Below, one piece after another: positions 9,876 to 19,854 of a stretch of DNA of 64,000 bases. The stretch comes from Fasciola hepatica (Eukaryota; Platyhelminthes; Trematoda; Plagiorchiida; Fasciolidae): positions 4,439,001 to 4,503,000 of the forward strand of contig CANUEZ040000167.1 in the NCBI GenBank assembly GCA_948099385.1. The letters are read 5' to 3'. The notes beneath the pieces were generated by a model that did not search any database, was not told the DNA's origin, and saw nothing but the letters and a program-made list of their open reading frames with translations. Positions within the stretch are counted from its first letter, which is position 1. The number at the start of each line of letters is the position of its first letter. Both the position numbers and the translations under genes were made by a program.

Positions 9876-9972
9876 GACAAAAACCACTGAAGGGTGCCGC
9901 TGTAAATTGCGAACCATTGCCAGTTACAATGATGTGTGGTAACTGGTGCTGTGCGAAGACAATTCAAAGCGT
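9876..9972. repeat. Right copy of the 97-bp direct repeat
   Basis: Second copy of 7700-7796, one visible mismatch, directly after the TGAAGAC tail of the CR1-like element. Confidence 0.8.
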
Positions 9973-10046
9973 GCTCTGTCGTTGGCGATAGCGCAGGATA
10001 TATCTCAGGCCATTTCAAGTACGCATCTACCATCATCGGGAAATGA
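9876..10046 (-). pseudogene. Gypsy-type integrase, core N-terminal part
   Basis: Reads MMVDAYLKWPEIYPALSPTT, the segment round the first catalytic Asp of the integrase core, then changes frame and enters the duplicated 97 bp (QLPHIIVTGNGSQF). Together with 7194-7796 it makes one integrase domain split by the CR1-like insertion. The Gypsy sequence stops at about 10046-10080 against a plus-strand RTE piece, so RNase H and RT are missing here. Confidence 0.75.
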
Positions 10047-10079
10047 GCATAATATCTGCGGCTTCAAAACTCCTAGGGT

Positions 10080-11285
10080 CCATTACCCTCCGCCGACTTT
10101 CTTCCTTGTCTGACCTTCATTGTCGTGAAGAATAAGCTGGGTTCCGTATCAGCGGAGGCTGCACGGATCAAATCTCAGCCCTTCGCCTTCTTCCTGTACA
10201 CCGCCACGTGTGTCGAAGGCCTATTGTCGTTGTATTTCTGGGCATTAGGACCGCCTTTGACTCTGTCGATAAAACTGCCCTATGGACTTTCCTGATCAGG
10301 AACGGCGTGCCCGAGAATCACATTTCCGTTCTGAAGGCTCTCTGTCGGCAGACCTTGGGCAGAGTAAGGGCCTGTAGACAATTGTCTGAGTCCTTTGTCA
10401 TACCAAGTGGCGTTCAGCAAGGATGCTCTGTTTCCTCGTTCCTCTTCAACTTCGTAATAGATGATGTGCTCCAAAGAGCCTTTCATGGTGTTGCAAACAG
10501 TGGTGTGGAACTCCTACCAGGCGCCAGAGTTGTTGATTATGATCAAGCTGACGACGCCGCCTTGTCGGGAGACGACCCCTAGGTCGTCCAAGATGCCTTA
10601 AACCACTTGGCCGTCGAAGTCACTAAGTGTGGCATGCACTTTGCTCCGTCCAAATGCAAAATGCTCCAAGACTGACAAGGAGATTCTCCTGCACTCACTT
10701 TTGTGGGGAAAGTTTGGAAAATGTCAGCAGTTTTATGTGCCTGGGCAGTTGCATTTCCACTGGTGGATGTATCGGAGACAAGATCTCGCTGCGCATCTGT
10801 AGGGCCCGTTCGGTTTTTGCCAATCTGAGGCACATGTGGCGTCGTCAAGACATCAGACTTTCCCTAAAGGGTAGAGTCTATAATGCCGCAGTTTGCTCGG
10901 TACTAAATGGATGCGAAACCTGGCCAGTTCGGGAAAATGATCTGCGCCGGTTTACCTTATTCGACCACCGGTGTCTACGGACAGTCACACGAGTGTGGTG
11001 GCAGCATCACGTCAGTAATGACGAAGTGCGGAGAAGGGTATTCGGAGAAGACTGTTCATCTCTCAGGGTAGTTGCTTTTTCTTCATTGGCTGCGGTGATT
11101 AGGTCGTCTTGTGGATGCCCGCCCAGCGTTTGCCTCACCGCACTTTAGTCGCCCTCGCTGGACAGGATCGGAAACAGCGGCATGGTGGACAACCGATGAC
11201 CTGGAGAAGTTTAAAGAACCTGACTTCCCGTTTAGAAGCGGTGGGGCCCTGTTGCCTAACGGGTTAGAGCAGGAATAACACATCA
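10080..11285 (+). pseudogene. RTE-clade element, RT palm to C-terminus, decayed
   Basis: First frame (10208-10582): VVVFLGIRTAFDSVDKTALW, GVPENHISVLKALCRQTLGRV, SGVQQGCSVSSFLFNFVIDDV. The catalytic box reads QADD instead of YADD (about 10545-10556), and a stop ends the frame at 10580-10582. Second frame (10627-11148): LGSCISTGGCIGDKISLRIC, LRHMWRRQDIRLSLKGRVYNAAV, GCETWPV and RCLRTVTRVWWQHHVSNDEVRRRV, the RTE thumb and C-terminal region. Recognisable tail remnants continue to about 11285. Loss of Tyr in the box plus stops make it dead. It starts abruptly beside the Gypsy integrase. Confidence 0.8.
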
Positions 11286-11537
11286 ACCGTTGAATAGATG
11301 CGGTCGCGGATATGGCCCGAAACCGGAGTCGGTGTCGTCAGTGCTGTATGGAATGCTGTGCTGCCTCCCCGTTCTTCCCCTTCCATATATAAAAATCACA
11401 AACGATACAAACAGAAATACCAAAATACCGTGTGTTGAAAAACTTGCAAAAAAATCTTTCCAACATTCTATCCTACTTCTTTTCGTACATTGTTTTCCTA
11501 CTATTCCATGGTCTCTTTGGCGCGTTGTCTGTAACAG

Positions 11538-11539
<2 letters not shown>

Positions 11540-11596
<57 letters not shown>
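11540..11596. repeat. (TA)n microsatellite
   Basis: About 57 bp of uninterrupted alternating TA between an RTE 3' region and a CR1-like fragment. Two longer tracts of the same kind lie at 27160-27236 and 28113-28186. Confidence 0.95.
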
Positions 11597-11599
<3 letters not shown>

Positions 11600-11600
<1 letters not shown>

Positions 11601-12090
11601 GGGAGAATACTAGATATAGGTCTGGATGCGTGCCATCCTTGCTTGATCTCACAATAACCAATCTTCCAAACGACATATCAGAACTACAGTGCTGTACACC
11701 GTTGGGCAGGAGTGGTCACGTGTGTGTCAAAATCGCCCTGTGAGTGCGGAAGCTCGAGGTAGCCTCAAAACTTGTTAGGAATTTCAGTAGTATGGACACA
11801 GATAAGCTTCGCAATAGAGCGATGGAACCGACGTGGGATACGGTAGAGGTAGCCACTGTCGAGGAGCATTAAAATGTGATAAAAGGATCTCTAGATGCTC
11901 TCTAGAACAAGTTGGCACCATTGAAACGTAGGACTGGGGAAGACAAACCACTGTGGTGGAAGGCTGTAATAGCCAAGGCCATCAAACGCAGAAACCGTAG
12001 GTGGAATCTTCACAAAGCTTCCGACAGTCATCTAGCTTGGACTCATTATTCCGAACCTAGAAATAAAATGCATGTACGGTCCTTTCGTGT
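11600..12090 (+). pseudogene. CR1-like endonuclease C-terminus and linker fragment
   Basis: Frames give PSLLDLTITNLPNDISEL and CTPLGRSGHVCVKIAL, the last motifs of a CR1 endonuclease where the family has SDHxxV (here SGHVCV, so the catalytic Asp is changed). The linker follows: MDTDKLRNRAMEPTWDTVEV and, after a frame break, KPLWWKAVIAKAIKRRNRRW...HYSEPRNKM. The RT is absent. It is the upstream portion of the same kind of element whose RT is at 7797-9810, though not the same copy. Confidence 0.7.
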
Positions 12091-12218
12091 ACATGTTTGA
12101 TCGTCCCATTTTTTGATAATCGCATTTGAAGTCGCATCGCATCTGTCTTTTCGCTACAAATTCGGTAAGCTCGCTCCTGTGCCTCTAGGTATTGTGCGTT
12201 TTGCTCACCATTTACATA

Positions 12219-13000
12219 TCATGCCATTGAATTCTGTACACCACTCTCATCCGATATGGATCCCTGTGGTACCGAATCCAGTGTGCGCTGCTGACTTGAA
12301 CGAGAGATAACAATCTCATCCGAAGTCATAGCAGTACCAACGGGTTGCTGTCCTGAACGTGAGACTATAGCCTCACTCAAAGTCGTAGCAGGCAACTTTG
12401 GGTTCAGGCTCTGACGCGATATGGAAATGTCGTCAACAGGCACCGTGGGGTTAACATCGAATCTCATTCTAGTGGACGATACGCCGTCATCAAGGTACGC
12501 GGCTTTGAGACAATCGATGCTAACAGTATCGACGCGGCCGGTCTTATCGTGACAAAAAATCACGCGAAATAAACCTGCGTAAGGCTGTTGTCATGGCGTT
12601 CTTACTGAGTCAATACAAATGAATACATACCAATAAGTTTCGAGTTCGGTTGGAACGACAAACTGTCGTCGCTGTATTCGAGTTTGCGCCGGAGCGAGAT
12701 TTTGCATGTTCGTAGACGAACGATGAACGTAAGTTTGTACGACAATTGAATCTGTATTCAGTGGCGTAAATAATTCCGCAGACAGTCGTAATGTCGTGTC
12801 GTAGACAAATTCTGTTGTTGGAACAATTGATATCTGCCTTTAAACAGGTCCTGATACCGAGCAGAACTGGCGGTAACCTTTCGTACCAAACACGGCTCTC
12901 GCGTACCTTAAGAGCCGCTCTGAGTTGGCGATAGAAACGTTCGACTAAATCATCCAGTGCAGGATGACATGCTGTTGTGCGCGTATTGTTGGTTCTGTTC
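12219..13000 (-). pseudogene. Second Gypsy lineage: integrase and Pol C-terminus, frameshifted
   Basis: Reading the minus strand from about 13000: HPALDDLVERFYRQL and ALKVRESRVWYERLPPVLLG (integrase region with the catalytic Glu motif, where Asn-Gly-x-Val-Glu is normal), then several frames with the Gypsy Pol tail, and finally GRVDTVSIDCLKAAYLDD, a signature of the Pol C-terminus in this lineage. The last frame, 12219-12563, adds a Ser-rich end. Frame changes occur between about 12570 and 12850. A different lineage from the integrases at 7.2-10.0 kb and 17.7-18.7 kb. Confidence 0.65.
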
Positions 13001-13474
13001 AGTTAGATGAACTTCATCGACCAATTTTTCTTACTTTGACGCTCGAGGGATACAACATGATGTTTTTCATAAAATGAATAAATTAATGCATCTGCGGACC
13101 AAGTGATACACTTTAGAAGCTTTTTTCGTAGAGATAAACCTTCGAAAACGGGAAACAGTACAATGTAAGAGGCATAATATGAACAGCTTAAGCAAACATG
13201 AGAAAATTTCGCGACACTGATTATAACGGAAAAAATAAAAGTAGTGATAACGCGTCATCCTCGCTAAAGCGAATAAACCAACCCCGTTTTTTACTAGATG
13301 GTGCACGCCGGGCAGCGTTTGGCGATCGTCATCGGTTCACAGCCATGTCCTTTGCTTTTTTAGCCAACGTCAGTCATCTCTTGGGTCCCAAGCGGAAGGT
13401 CGGGATGTACCATCTGAGGCCAGTTGTGACGTCAACTTCTTCATACTCCTAAGCGAAATCATGTTATGACCGCC
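13001..13474. other. Unassigned AT-rich sequence
   Basis: No domain, RNA gene or known repeat recognised. Open frames are short and lack family motifs. It separates a Gypsy remnant from an RTE-like remnant. Confidence 0.4.
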
Positions 13475-14290
13475 ACGTCGCTTCTGTTAGCCGTACCCAG
13501 GGTTCGTTAATAGCGCACGAAACAGTAGGCATACGTAAAACATGCAAACCACCGTAGGTACTGTGATTCCTCCCGTCAGGCGACGACTATCCATACCAAC
13601 ATACGATAGCGAACATCGTCCTTGTTCAGTTAGTGTTTCCACCGAACGCGAGCAATTTTTCGGATAAATCGGTGGCCTAATACTGAAGGTTGCCGAGAGT
13701 CCTGGGCTCGCAGCGGCCAGGATTCGCAACTGTAGTGCAAACCGCTGTGTACTGTGGCATCTTAGACCTGTCTCTTCAAGGAGAAACGGATGTCGTAGCG
13801 CAGATTCACTAAAATCAATCTGGCCTTCGCTGTTCGTTTCCACAAAGAGTGAGTGCAAACACAGCCTCCTATTATGCTTTGTGAGGCTGCCTTAGCTTAG
13901 GTGGGGGTACATCACAGGTCTGGGCACCAGTCATCAAGCGGATCAAAACATGTTGCATTGACTGTGCGTTATTACCCAGGAATACAATGTCATCAACGTA
14001 TTATAAGTTAAATACCTCGTTCCCTGGAGGGAGTACAACTGTACTTCCCTTTAGGATGTACATTAAATTCTCTGGTACATCCTCTATAGTAATTAGGGGA
14101 AGTGAGTATGTGGCACGGCTCTTTCATACTTCACTTCCTCTTCACAGTGTTGATGAAATCAACCATATACCCTAATCCGATCCCATACTAATTTCCTCAG
14201 AAAGCAGTTCTATAGTACAGATTTATTGACGAAATCGAAGGTCGCTCAGATGTCAAGAGACACGGCGGTAGCAGGACTTTGAAAGGTATA
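13475..14290 (-). pseudogene. RTE-like RT, heavily decayed (minus strand)
   Basis: Read from 14290 downward across several frames: SPATAVSLDI...ATFDFVNKSVL (palm motif 1), then at about 14000 YVDDIVFLGNNAQSMQHVL (catalytic box, Ala replaced by Val), LTLCGNEQ, then ESWPLRAQDSRQPSVLGHR...IARVRWKH and VLRMPT of the C-terminal region near 13500-13750. Many frameshifts and stops. The YVDD segment and what follows (13841-14010) match 30292-30460, another decayed copy in the same orientation. Confidence 0.6.
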
Positions 14291-14942
14291 ATGGTGGTAG
14301 GCAGCGATTCCATGCTGCATTGGTCGTCGCGCAGGACAATCAGAACCGCACTGCTCACTGCATCGAGCGGGATGCGTACTAATATGTGCGCTACTGCTCA
14401 GAGTTCCCTCTATCATTCAACCTTTGTCTTCTGTTCCCAACCACCTCTGTTTGCCTCCTCTACTTAACCATAATCCTTCCACCGATAACACGCCCCCTAC
14501 TCACAACGGTTCGTCGTCATATAGTGTTGTTAGTAATCCTCAGTCTCGTAACTCACATTTACTCCAGCATCGTCAGCCTCTGGATCTCGGATCCTCCAAC
14601 GCGCCTACAATAGAATCTGAAGGTTGATGTCTACTGCGTAAGTGAAATGCGCATCAAGGATTCCAGCGGTGTGATTCAGCTAACTGCTCCTGGTATCCCA
14701 TCGAGGTATTTTCTGCGCACTTCAGGAGACGAAGTGACGAGATTCGGGTCAGCGTGGTGTAGGAGTTGTCTCGACTGACGACGCTGAAGCTTTCCTTTTA
14801 GACTGGGTACCGGTTAGTAGTCGTTTACGTGCTGTAAGACCCCAGGAGTCAGTTGTAGTTCGAAAGGATGGTTGTGTTAAGCACAGCTTGTTCATAATCT
14901 CGGCATACGCTCCAACGGGCTGGAGCTCCGACACGCATAAAG

Positions 14943-15560
14943 ATGAATTCTACGATGAACTCGCCACTCGTTTGCAGGAGCAAAGGGTCTGGTGTTGTAG
15001 TGCTAGCTGGTGATTTTAACGCACAAGTTGGCCAACTTAGTTTGTTAGAAGTTTGTTTAGGTGAGTGTTGTGCCTTACCCGCCCAGCGCACAGATAACGG
15101 GGATAGGCTTCTCCAGCTTTGTGCAGACAATCGGTTATTGCTATCTGGTACAACTTTCCGCCACAGTTCGCGTCGCACGACGACATGGCTCTCTAACTCT
15201 ACAAATACTCTGAGCCAGATTGATCATATCGCATTGAGCTACCGGTGGCGCAGTTCTGTTCGGAACTGTAGATCCCACTGGCCCACGTACGAAGAGTTGG
15301 ACCATGCATTAGTTTTAATGCAATTATCGCCCCATTTCCATGGTAATCGTCGCAAACCGCAAACCCGGTTAGCCGTGCAACGTTTGTATGGTCCAGAAGT
15401 TCGCACCAGTTATGGACAAAAAATAGCACATGAGCTAGGAACTACGACAAACAGTAATGTAGATGAGCATTGGGCCCATATCAAACAGGCGATGCATGTG
15501 GAAGCAAGTTTCGCCTGTGGTCCTAAATACGATGTCCACCAAAGGCATTGGATTTCGTAA
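14943..15560 (+). pseudogene. RTE1 copy 1 APE-type endonuclease body
   Basis: 205-codon frame with VVVLAGDFNAQVG (catalytic Asp and Asn of the APE fold), NTLSQIDHIALSYRW and EELDHALVLMQL (family SDH changed to LDH). It nicks target DNA to prime reverse transcription. The upstream part (SAYAPTGWSSDTHKDEFYDEL, about 14905-14960) is in another frame, so there is a frameshift near 14965-14985. The same frameshift occurs in copies 2 and 3, and the 205 residues are the same in all three. The frame ends at TAA after HWIS (15558-15560). Confidence 0.8.
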
Positions 15561-15699
15561 GAGTCTTTGAGTCTAATGGAACACAGGCGTCAGCTCTCGA
15601 ACTGTAAGGAGATGAGTAAGATACTTAGAAAACTACAAAGGCAAGTTACGGAAAGCCTTAAAAATGATCGCGAAAATTTGTGGGTGAAAGTAGCCGAAG

Positions 15700-17299
15700 A
15701 GATGGAAATAGCAGCTGCTTCATGTAACAATCAAAGACTATTCAGACTTGTTTGCGACACCGGTGGACGGCGAACCCCGGTCAGCGAAACGATTTGCGAT
15801 AAAAATGGAGAGCCCATTCATGGCAAATATCAGAGGCTCGACCTCTAGGCCGAATACTTCAAGGAGCAGTTTAGCTGACCGCGCGCTAGTGTAGGTACTC
15901 CTGTGCCAACAACTGTGATTTTCTGGATGGTATCAATTGAGCCCCCATCGGAAGTGGAAGTTGATTGATGTATTCGATTACTAAAGCGTGGCAAAGCGGC
16001 CGGTCCCGACGAACTTCCCCCAATTCTTTTCAAACCGGGTGGAAATGTTTTGATAAAATCACTTACCACCTTGGTCCGTGACATTTGAAACGAGTAGCGT
16101 ATTACGGTAATATGGAGCGGGCCGTTGATCGTTCCCATCTTCAAGAGGGGAATACGCAATAACTTTAGTAACCACCATGGGATTAGCCTAATTCCGATGG
16201 TGACCAAAGTATCAGCCTCGATTTTGATGCACCGTCTTACACCGGCTCGCGAGAGGAACCCCCGCGAAGGACAGGCTGGATTCCGCCCAGGTCGAGAATG
16301 CATCGACCAGATTTACTCCTCGCCAAAGCGTCACACGCACCGTCGACCGACAGTGATGGTTTTCTTAGACTTTAAAAGCTCCTTCGATTCAGTTGATCGA
16401 ACAGCGTTTTCAGTGCTCTTCACCGAAAACGTATGCTGTAGAAGTTCGTGGATCTACTGAGATCATTGTATTCTCATACTTCTGGCCGCTTTAGGGTTTA
16501 CGGTGAACTATCCGGTCGGTTCGAAACGACCAGTGGTGTTCGACACGGATGCCCTTTGTCTCCATTCCTGTTCAACTTCGTCATGTACGAAATAATGGAG
16601 AGTGCAGTGCAAAATCTTCAGGATGTAGGCGTTGAACTAGGAAATAGTGGAAAGCTGTGTGGCCTAGATTACACGGACAACCTTGTCTACTTGTTTGAAG
16701 GCATGGAACGTACTCAGCGTGCACTAGATAGACTCGGCAAGGCTGTAGCTCGATTTGGCATGCGCTTTGCACCTTAAAAATGTAAAGTGATGTTGCAAGA
16801 CTGAACATCAACAATTCCTAGCTTGATGCTCGATGAGGAGGTGCTGACAGTTGCTGACCGCCTCAGTTACCTCGGCAGCAGCGTGACGACAGATGGGAGC
16901 ACAGTAGTAGAGTTGAGTACGCGGATATCCAAGGCTCGAGCGGCGTACGCTGAACTGAAGCACTTGTGGGGTCGACCTGATATCTCACTGAAGTCGAAGG
17001 GTCGTGTGTACTGTGCAACGGTGCGTTCAGTTTTGTTGTATGGTTGCGAGACTTGGGATTCATGTGCAGAATATATTCGTCGCCTTGAGGTTTTCGACCA
17101 TCGATGTTTGCGTGGTATCGCGAAGTTTGGGTGGAATAGCCGAGTGAACAATGGTGAGGTCAGAAAGCGAATAGTGGGTACTAATTCAGAGGACGTTCTG
17201 TCACAGCGTATCCAACCTATTAGACTTCTTTGGTTGGGGCGCGTGTTACGTATAGCAAACACGTCTACCATTCCATGTCCTATTCTCCGTTCCTCCTAG
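15700..17299 (+). pseudogene. RTE1 copy 1 RT and C-terminal region
   Basis: Pieces in order: linker NGEPIHGKYQRLDL then stop (15846-15848); KRGKAAGPDELPPILFK in a broken frame; MIVPIFKRGIRNNF and EGQAGFRPGRECIDQIY (16125-16460); VMVFLDFKSSFDSVDRTAF; SGVRHGCPLSPFLFNFVM (16448-16777). The catalytic box reads YTDN in place of YADD (about 16671-16682). A stop after GMRFAP and another at 16801-16803 follow. The thumb frame 16823-17299 has [31 protein letters not shown] and FDHRCLRGIAKFGWN. Box change plus at least five stops: inactive. Confidence 0.8.
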
Positions 17300-17721
17300 G
17301 GAGTGCAATAAACCGCATGGTGGTCAACGGATGACGTGGCAGCGAGGAATGAGAAAATGTTCAGCGAACTTAGGAAAAGTAGGTGCCTGCTATGGTACGC
17401 GATTGAGCCGGAGCGTCCGAGAGAAAGTGAGAAGATAGTAGACCTCGATATTGGGCTTTTTTCACAGATACATATGGCATGAGAGCTGAAATTGATAGAG
17501 AGCATGTGATGAACTTATTAAATGCACAACTGACGAGACAAGGAGTAATGTACCACATTCTCCTCAGCTAGTTTTGTTGGTGTAATGAAAATTACGATGC
17601 ACATAAATGATTTGTTTGAGCTTCCCGATTAAGAAGATCGTAAGGGCGAATTCGTTGTTGCTGTTCGTGTACAGATGATAAATCCGCGCGATCCTCTACG
17701 GGGAATGAAGACACCTGAGTA

Positions 17722-18690
17722 TTAGAAGGTAGGTCTACCTAGTTTGACGGATTTATCTGTGATTACATTAGGCGCATCGTTGGCGGGGCTTCTGTGTGAA
17801 GTGGAAGGCGTTTGTTGAGTGGATGCTGGAGCTAGTTGATGAGTGGGAACTGTTTCTTCACGGCCATCAGGAAGTCGAACGCAAGCGCACGTGGGATTAC
17901 AATGGATTAACTCCACGTCATCAACCAGTGGGTCGTATTTAGATGTTCTGATATTTCTGCGCATGAATACCGGTCCGGCAGTGGATAGCCAGTTTGGTAT
18001 TGATACGCCGGACGTCGATATGCGGAAGTGTGAGAAGAGACGCTCGTGCGGTGTAGCATTGGTGGCCGTGCATAATAAGGGTTGGATATAATGAACAACA
18101 TCGAAGAAGACTTTCCCATTAAGAAGTTTCTAGATTTCTGGATTTAAGGGTGAAGGTGATTGTTCTCCACAGAGTACCGTTCAGTCTCTCCACTTGTCCA
18201 TTGCCTTATGGATTATAAGGCGTGGTTCTACTGGTCGCTGTGCCTTTGTCCTGAAGGAAATTGCTTAATTCCTCTGACATGAACGAAGGCTCGCGATCGG
18301 TGTGAATGTAAAATGGCATACCGAACAGTGAAAACAGTTTGCACAGACAGCGAATAACCACAGATTTAGATGTGTTCTGACAAGCAAATGCGAGAGAAAA
18401 GCGGGAGTACTCATCAATGACTGTGAGAAGATACTTGTTGTGTGAAACTGAGGGAGGTGGACCTTTGAAATCCGTGCTGAGTCTTTCAAAAGGCTTTGTG
18501 GCATTGATTCCTCGTCCCAGTGACTGCTTGAAAAATTGGTGTTTTAATTCCATGCATATTCAGCAGTTGGAGATTGTTGCTTTCATTTCATCTGTGGAGA
18601 ATGGCAAGTTTCTTCAGCGAGCAAAGTGGAACATTCTGATAACGCCGGGATGGCATAGTGTATAATGGAGTTCGTGCAGATTAAGGGTTT
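17722..18690 (-). pseudogene. Gypsy (CsRn1-like) integrase
   Basis: From 18690 down: a His/Cys-rich N-terminus (HYTLCHPGVIRMFHFAR) with two stops where Cys codons would be expected, then FERLSTDFKGPPPSV (first catalytic Asp), KYLLTVIDEYSRF, PFYIHTDREPSF (second Asp) and TTPYNP...NGQVERLNGTLW with the catalytic Glu after a frame break near 18205. The C-terminal part is in several frames (17907-18119, 17722-17964) and includes TPHERLFSH and DVELIHCNPTCACVRLPDGRE. It would insert cDNA into the chromosome; frameshifts make it non-functional. Confidence 0.8.
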
Positions 18691-19100
18691 GTCAATGACG
18701 CAGTGCAACTTAGACGGGACAAGGCGTTCGCCGCCACATTCTCTTCTCGACGATACTGTATTTCGAAAATGAAGCTCAAAAGTTCGATTCTTCGACGTTG
18801 AATTTTGTCGTTTTTAATCTTGCTTTGGTGTGGTATATCAAACATGAATGCGACAGATTTTTGATCTGTAAGGAGCGTAAATCGAGTTCCCACCAGATAA
18901 TGTCTCCATTTCCTGATGGCTTCCGCGATGGCACAGACTTCCTTTTCCGCCGCGGGGTGATCTCGTTCATGGTCTGTTAGGGTCCTGGAGAAGAATGCAA
19001 CCGAGCGTCAATTCTAGGTTAGAGTGGCGGCAATAGCAACATCTGAGGCGTCCGTTTCCATGACGAAAAAGAGTGTTATCAACTGTAACGTTCATGGAAT
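18681..19100 (-). pseudogene. Gypsy (CsRn1-like) RNase H
   Basis: Motifs in order: near 19060 a METDAS-like start that is frame-damaged, VAFFSRTLTDHERDHPAAEKE, AIAEAIRKWRHYLVGTRFTLLTDQKSVAFMF, RRRIELLSFIFEIQYRREEN and VAANALSRL. These are the expected RNase H landmarks (catalytic Asp in TDQ; the usual ADALSR reads ANALSR). It degrades RNA in RNA-DNA hybrids during replication. The frame changes between about 18895 and 18970. Confidence 0.75.
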
Positions 19101-19544
19101 CCTCGATTTCTCTCTTTAGACCCTCAAAAGTATTGCGAACCTCGGTCGACTGAGGAGAACTATTGTTATTGATCATGGGATAAATCTTACCAGAAAAGTG
19201 AGATATCCATTTTGAATAGTACGAAAATAGTCCTACCACGCGTCGCTGAGATTTCAAATTTTTGGGCGGCGACAAGCTTCGCAGGCGTTGAAGACGGCCG
19301 GGGTCTGATATAATGGATCCCGTGGATACCTCATAACCCTGGAGACGTATTTGGCTGACGCCGATTATGCTCTTGTTTCCATTGAAGGTTGTATTTCTTG
19401 GCAACCTGAAATAGTTTATTTAGATTGTCGTCGTGTTCTTCTTTGGTATTCCCGCAGGCAGTCAAATTGTGGACATATGCGAAAGTTGCCTCTAGTTTTT
19501 CAGTTTGATTTATTTCATCGACTACTCGCTGGAAGCGTGGTACT
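19100..19544 (-). pseudogene. Gypsy RT, palm C-terminal part with destroyed catalytic box
   Basis: From 19544 down: VPRFQRVVDEINQTEKLEATF, then AYVHN where the family has YVDD, then NTKEEHDDNLNKLFQVAKKYNLQW and, after a frame shift, GYEVSTGSIISDP, SPPKNLKSQRRVVGLFSYYSKWI and FEGLKREI. Both catalytic Asp residues are replaced (His and Asn), so polymerase activity is lost. The N-terminal half of this RT is at 23373-23520, across the RTE2 insertion. Confidence 0.75.
19538..19544. repeat. Target-site duplication of RTE2 copy 1, left
   Basis: TGGTACT, repeated at 23373-23379. Both are part of the Gypsy RT codons for the TNAVP/FQR junction. Confidence 0.7.
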
Positions 19545-19854
19545 CCGTACCATCACGACGAGACTGCACCTTGACGGGGTGTGATGGCTTGCGCGCCCCT
19601 ATGACACAAAGAGCTATACAGGATGGCTTCCTTAAGCCGGAGATGCAATCATACCTGACAGGTCAATGGGTAGAGGTCAGACGAAGTCCAGTCTCCTGGT
19701 CCTCCAGGTTGGGGAACGATTTGAGCTGGCAACTCAGTCGGCAAAATCAGTGGAAGAATAATTGATCCAAGCAAATGAGCTTCCACTAAGCTATCCCGCT
19801 GCCTTGCGGATAGGTTCTTGCTTTGGATGAGGACCCTAATCGTTCTCCTGCTTT

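Larger units (their letters stand above)
14300..17525 (+). mobile_element. RTE1 copy 1 (near full length, defective)
   Basis: Plus-strand RTE-clade element: leader and N-terminal endonuclease to about 14940, endonuclease body 14943-15560, RT 15700-16780, thumb and C-terminus 16823-17299, 3' tail to about 17525. From about 14746 to 17234 it is nearly identical to copy 2 (34986-37582), including its frameshifts and stops. Upstream of 14746 the copies differ more, and copy 1 lacks the segment round SFNVRT that copy 2 keeps (near 14605). The 5' end meets a decayed minus-strand RTE. Confidence 0.85.
17720..19544 (-). mobile_element. Gypsy element (CsRn1-like), 3' half: RT palm, RNase H, integrase
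   Basis: Minus-strand Pol in normal Gypsy order: end of RT palm (19544 to about 19100), RNase H (about 19060-18681), integrase (about 18690-17722). Its first half (Gag zinc-knuckle, protease, RT finger) lies at 23373-24297, separated by the RTE2 insertion 19545-23372. CsRn1-type placement rests on the integrase tail with TPHERLFSH and on the protease/Gag style; moderate confidence. The LTRs were not identified. Confidence 0.8.

Noticed and set aside
14053..14085. Short hairpin AGGATGTAC/GTACATCCT
   Set aside because: A 9-bp stem with a 13-base loop in decayed RTE sequence is within what chance allows; no terminator or repeat role visible.
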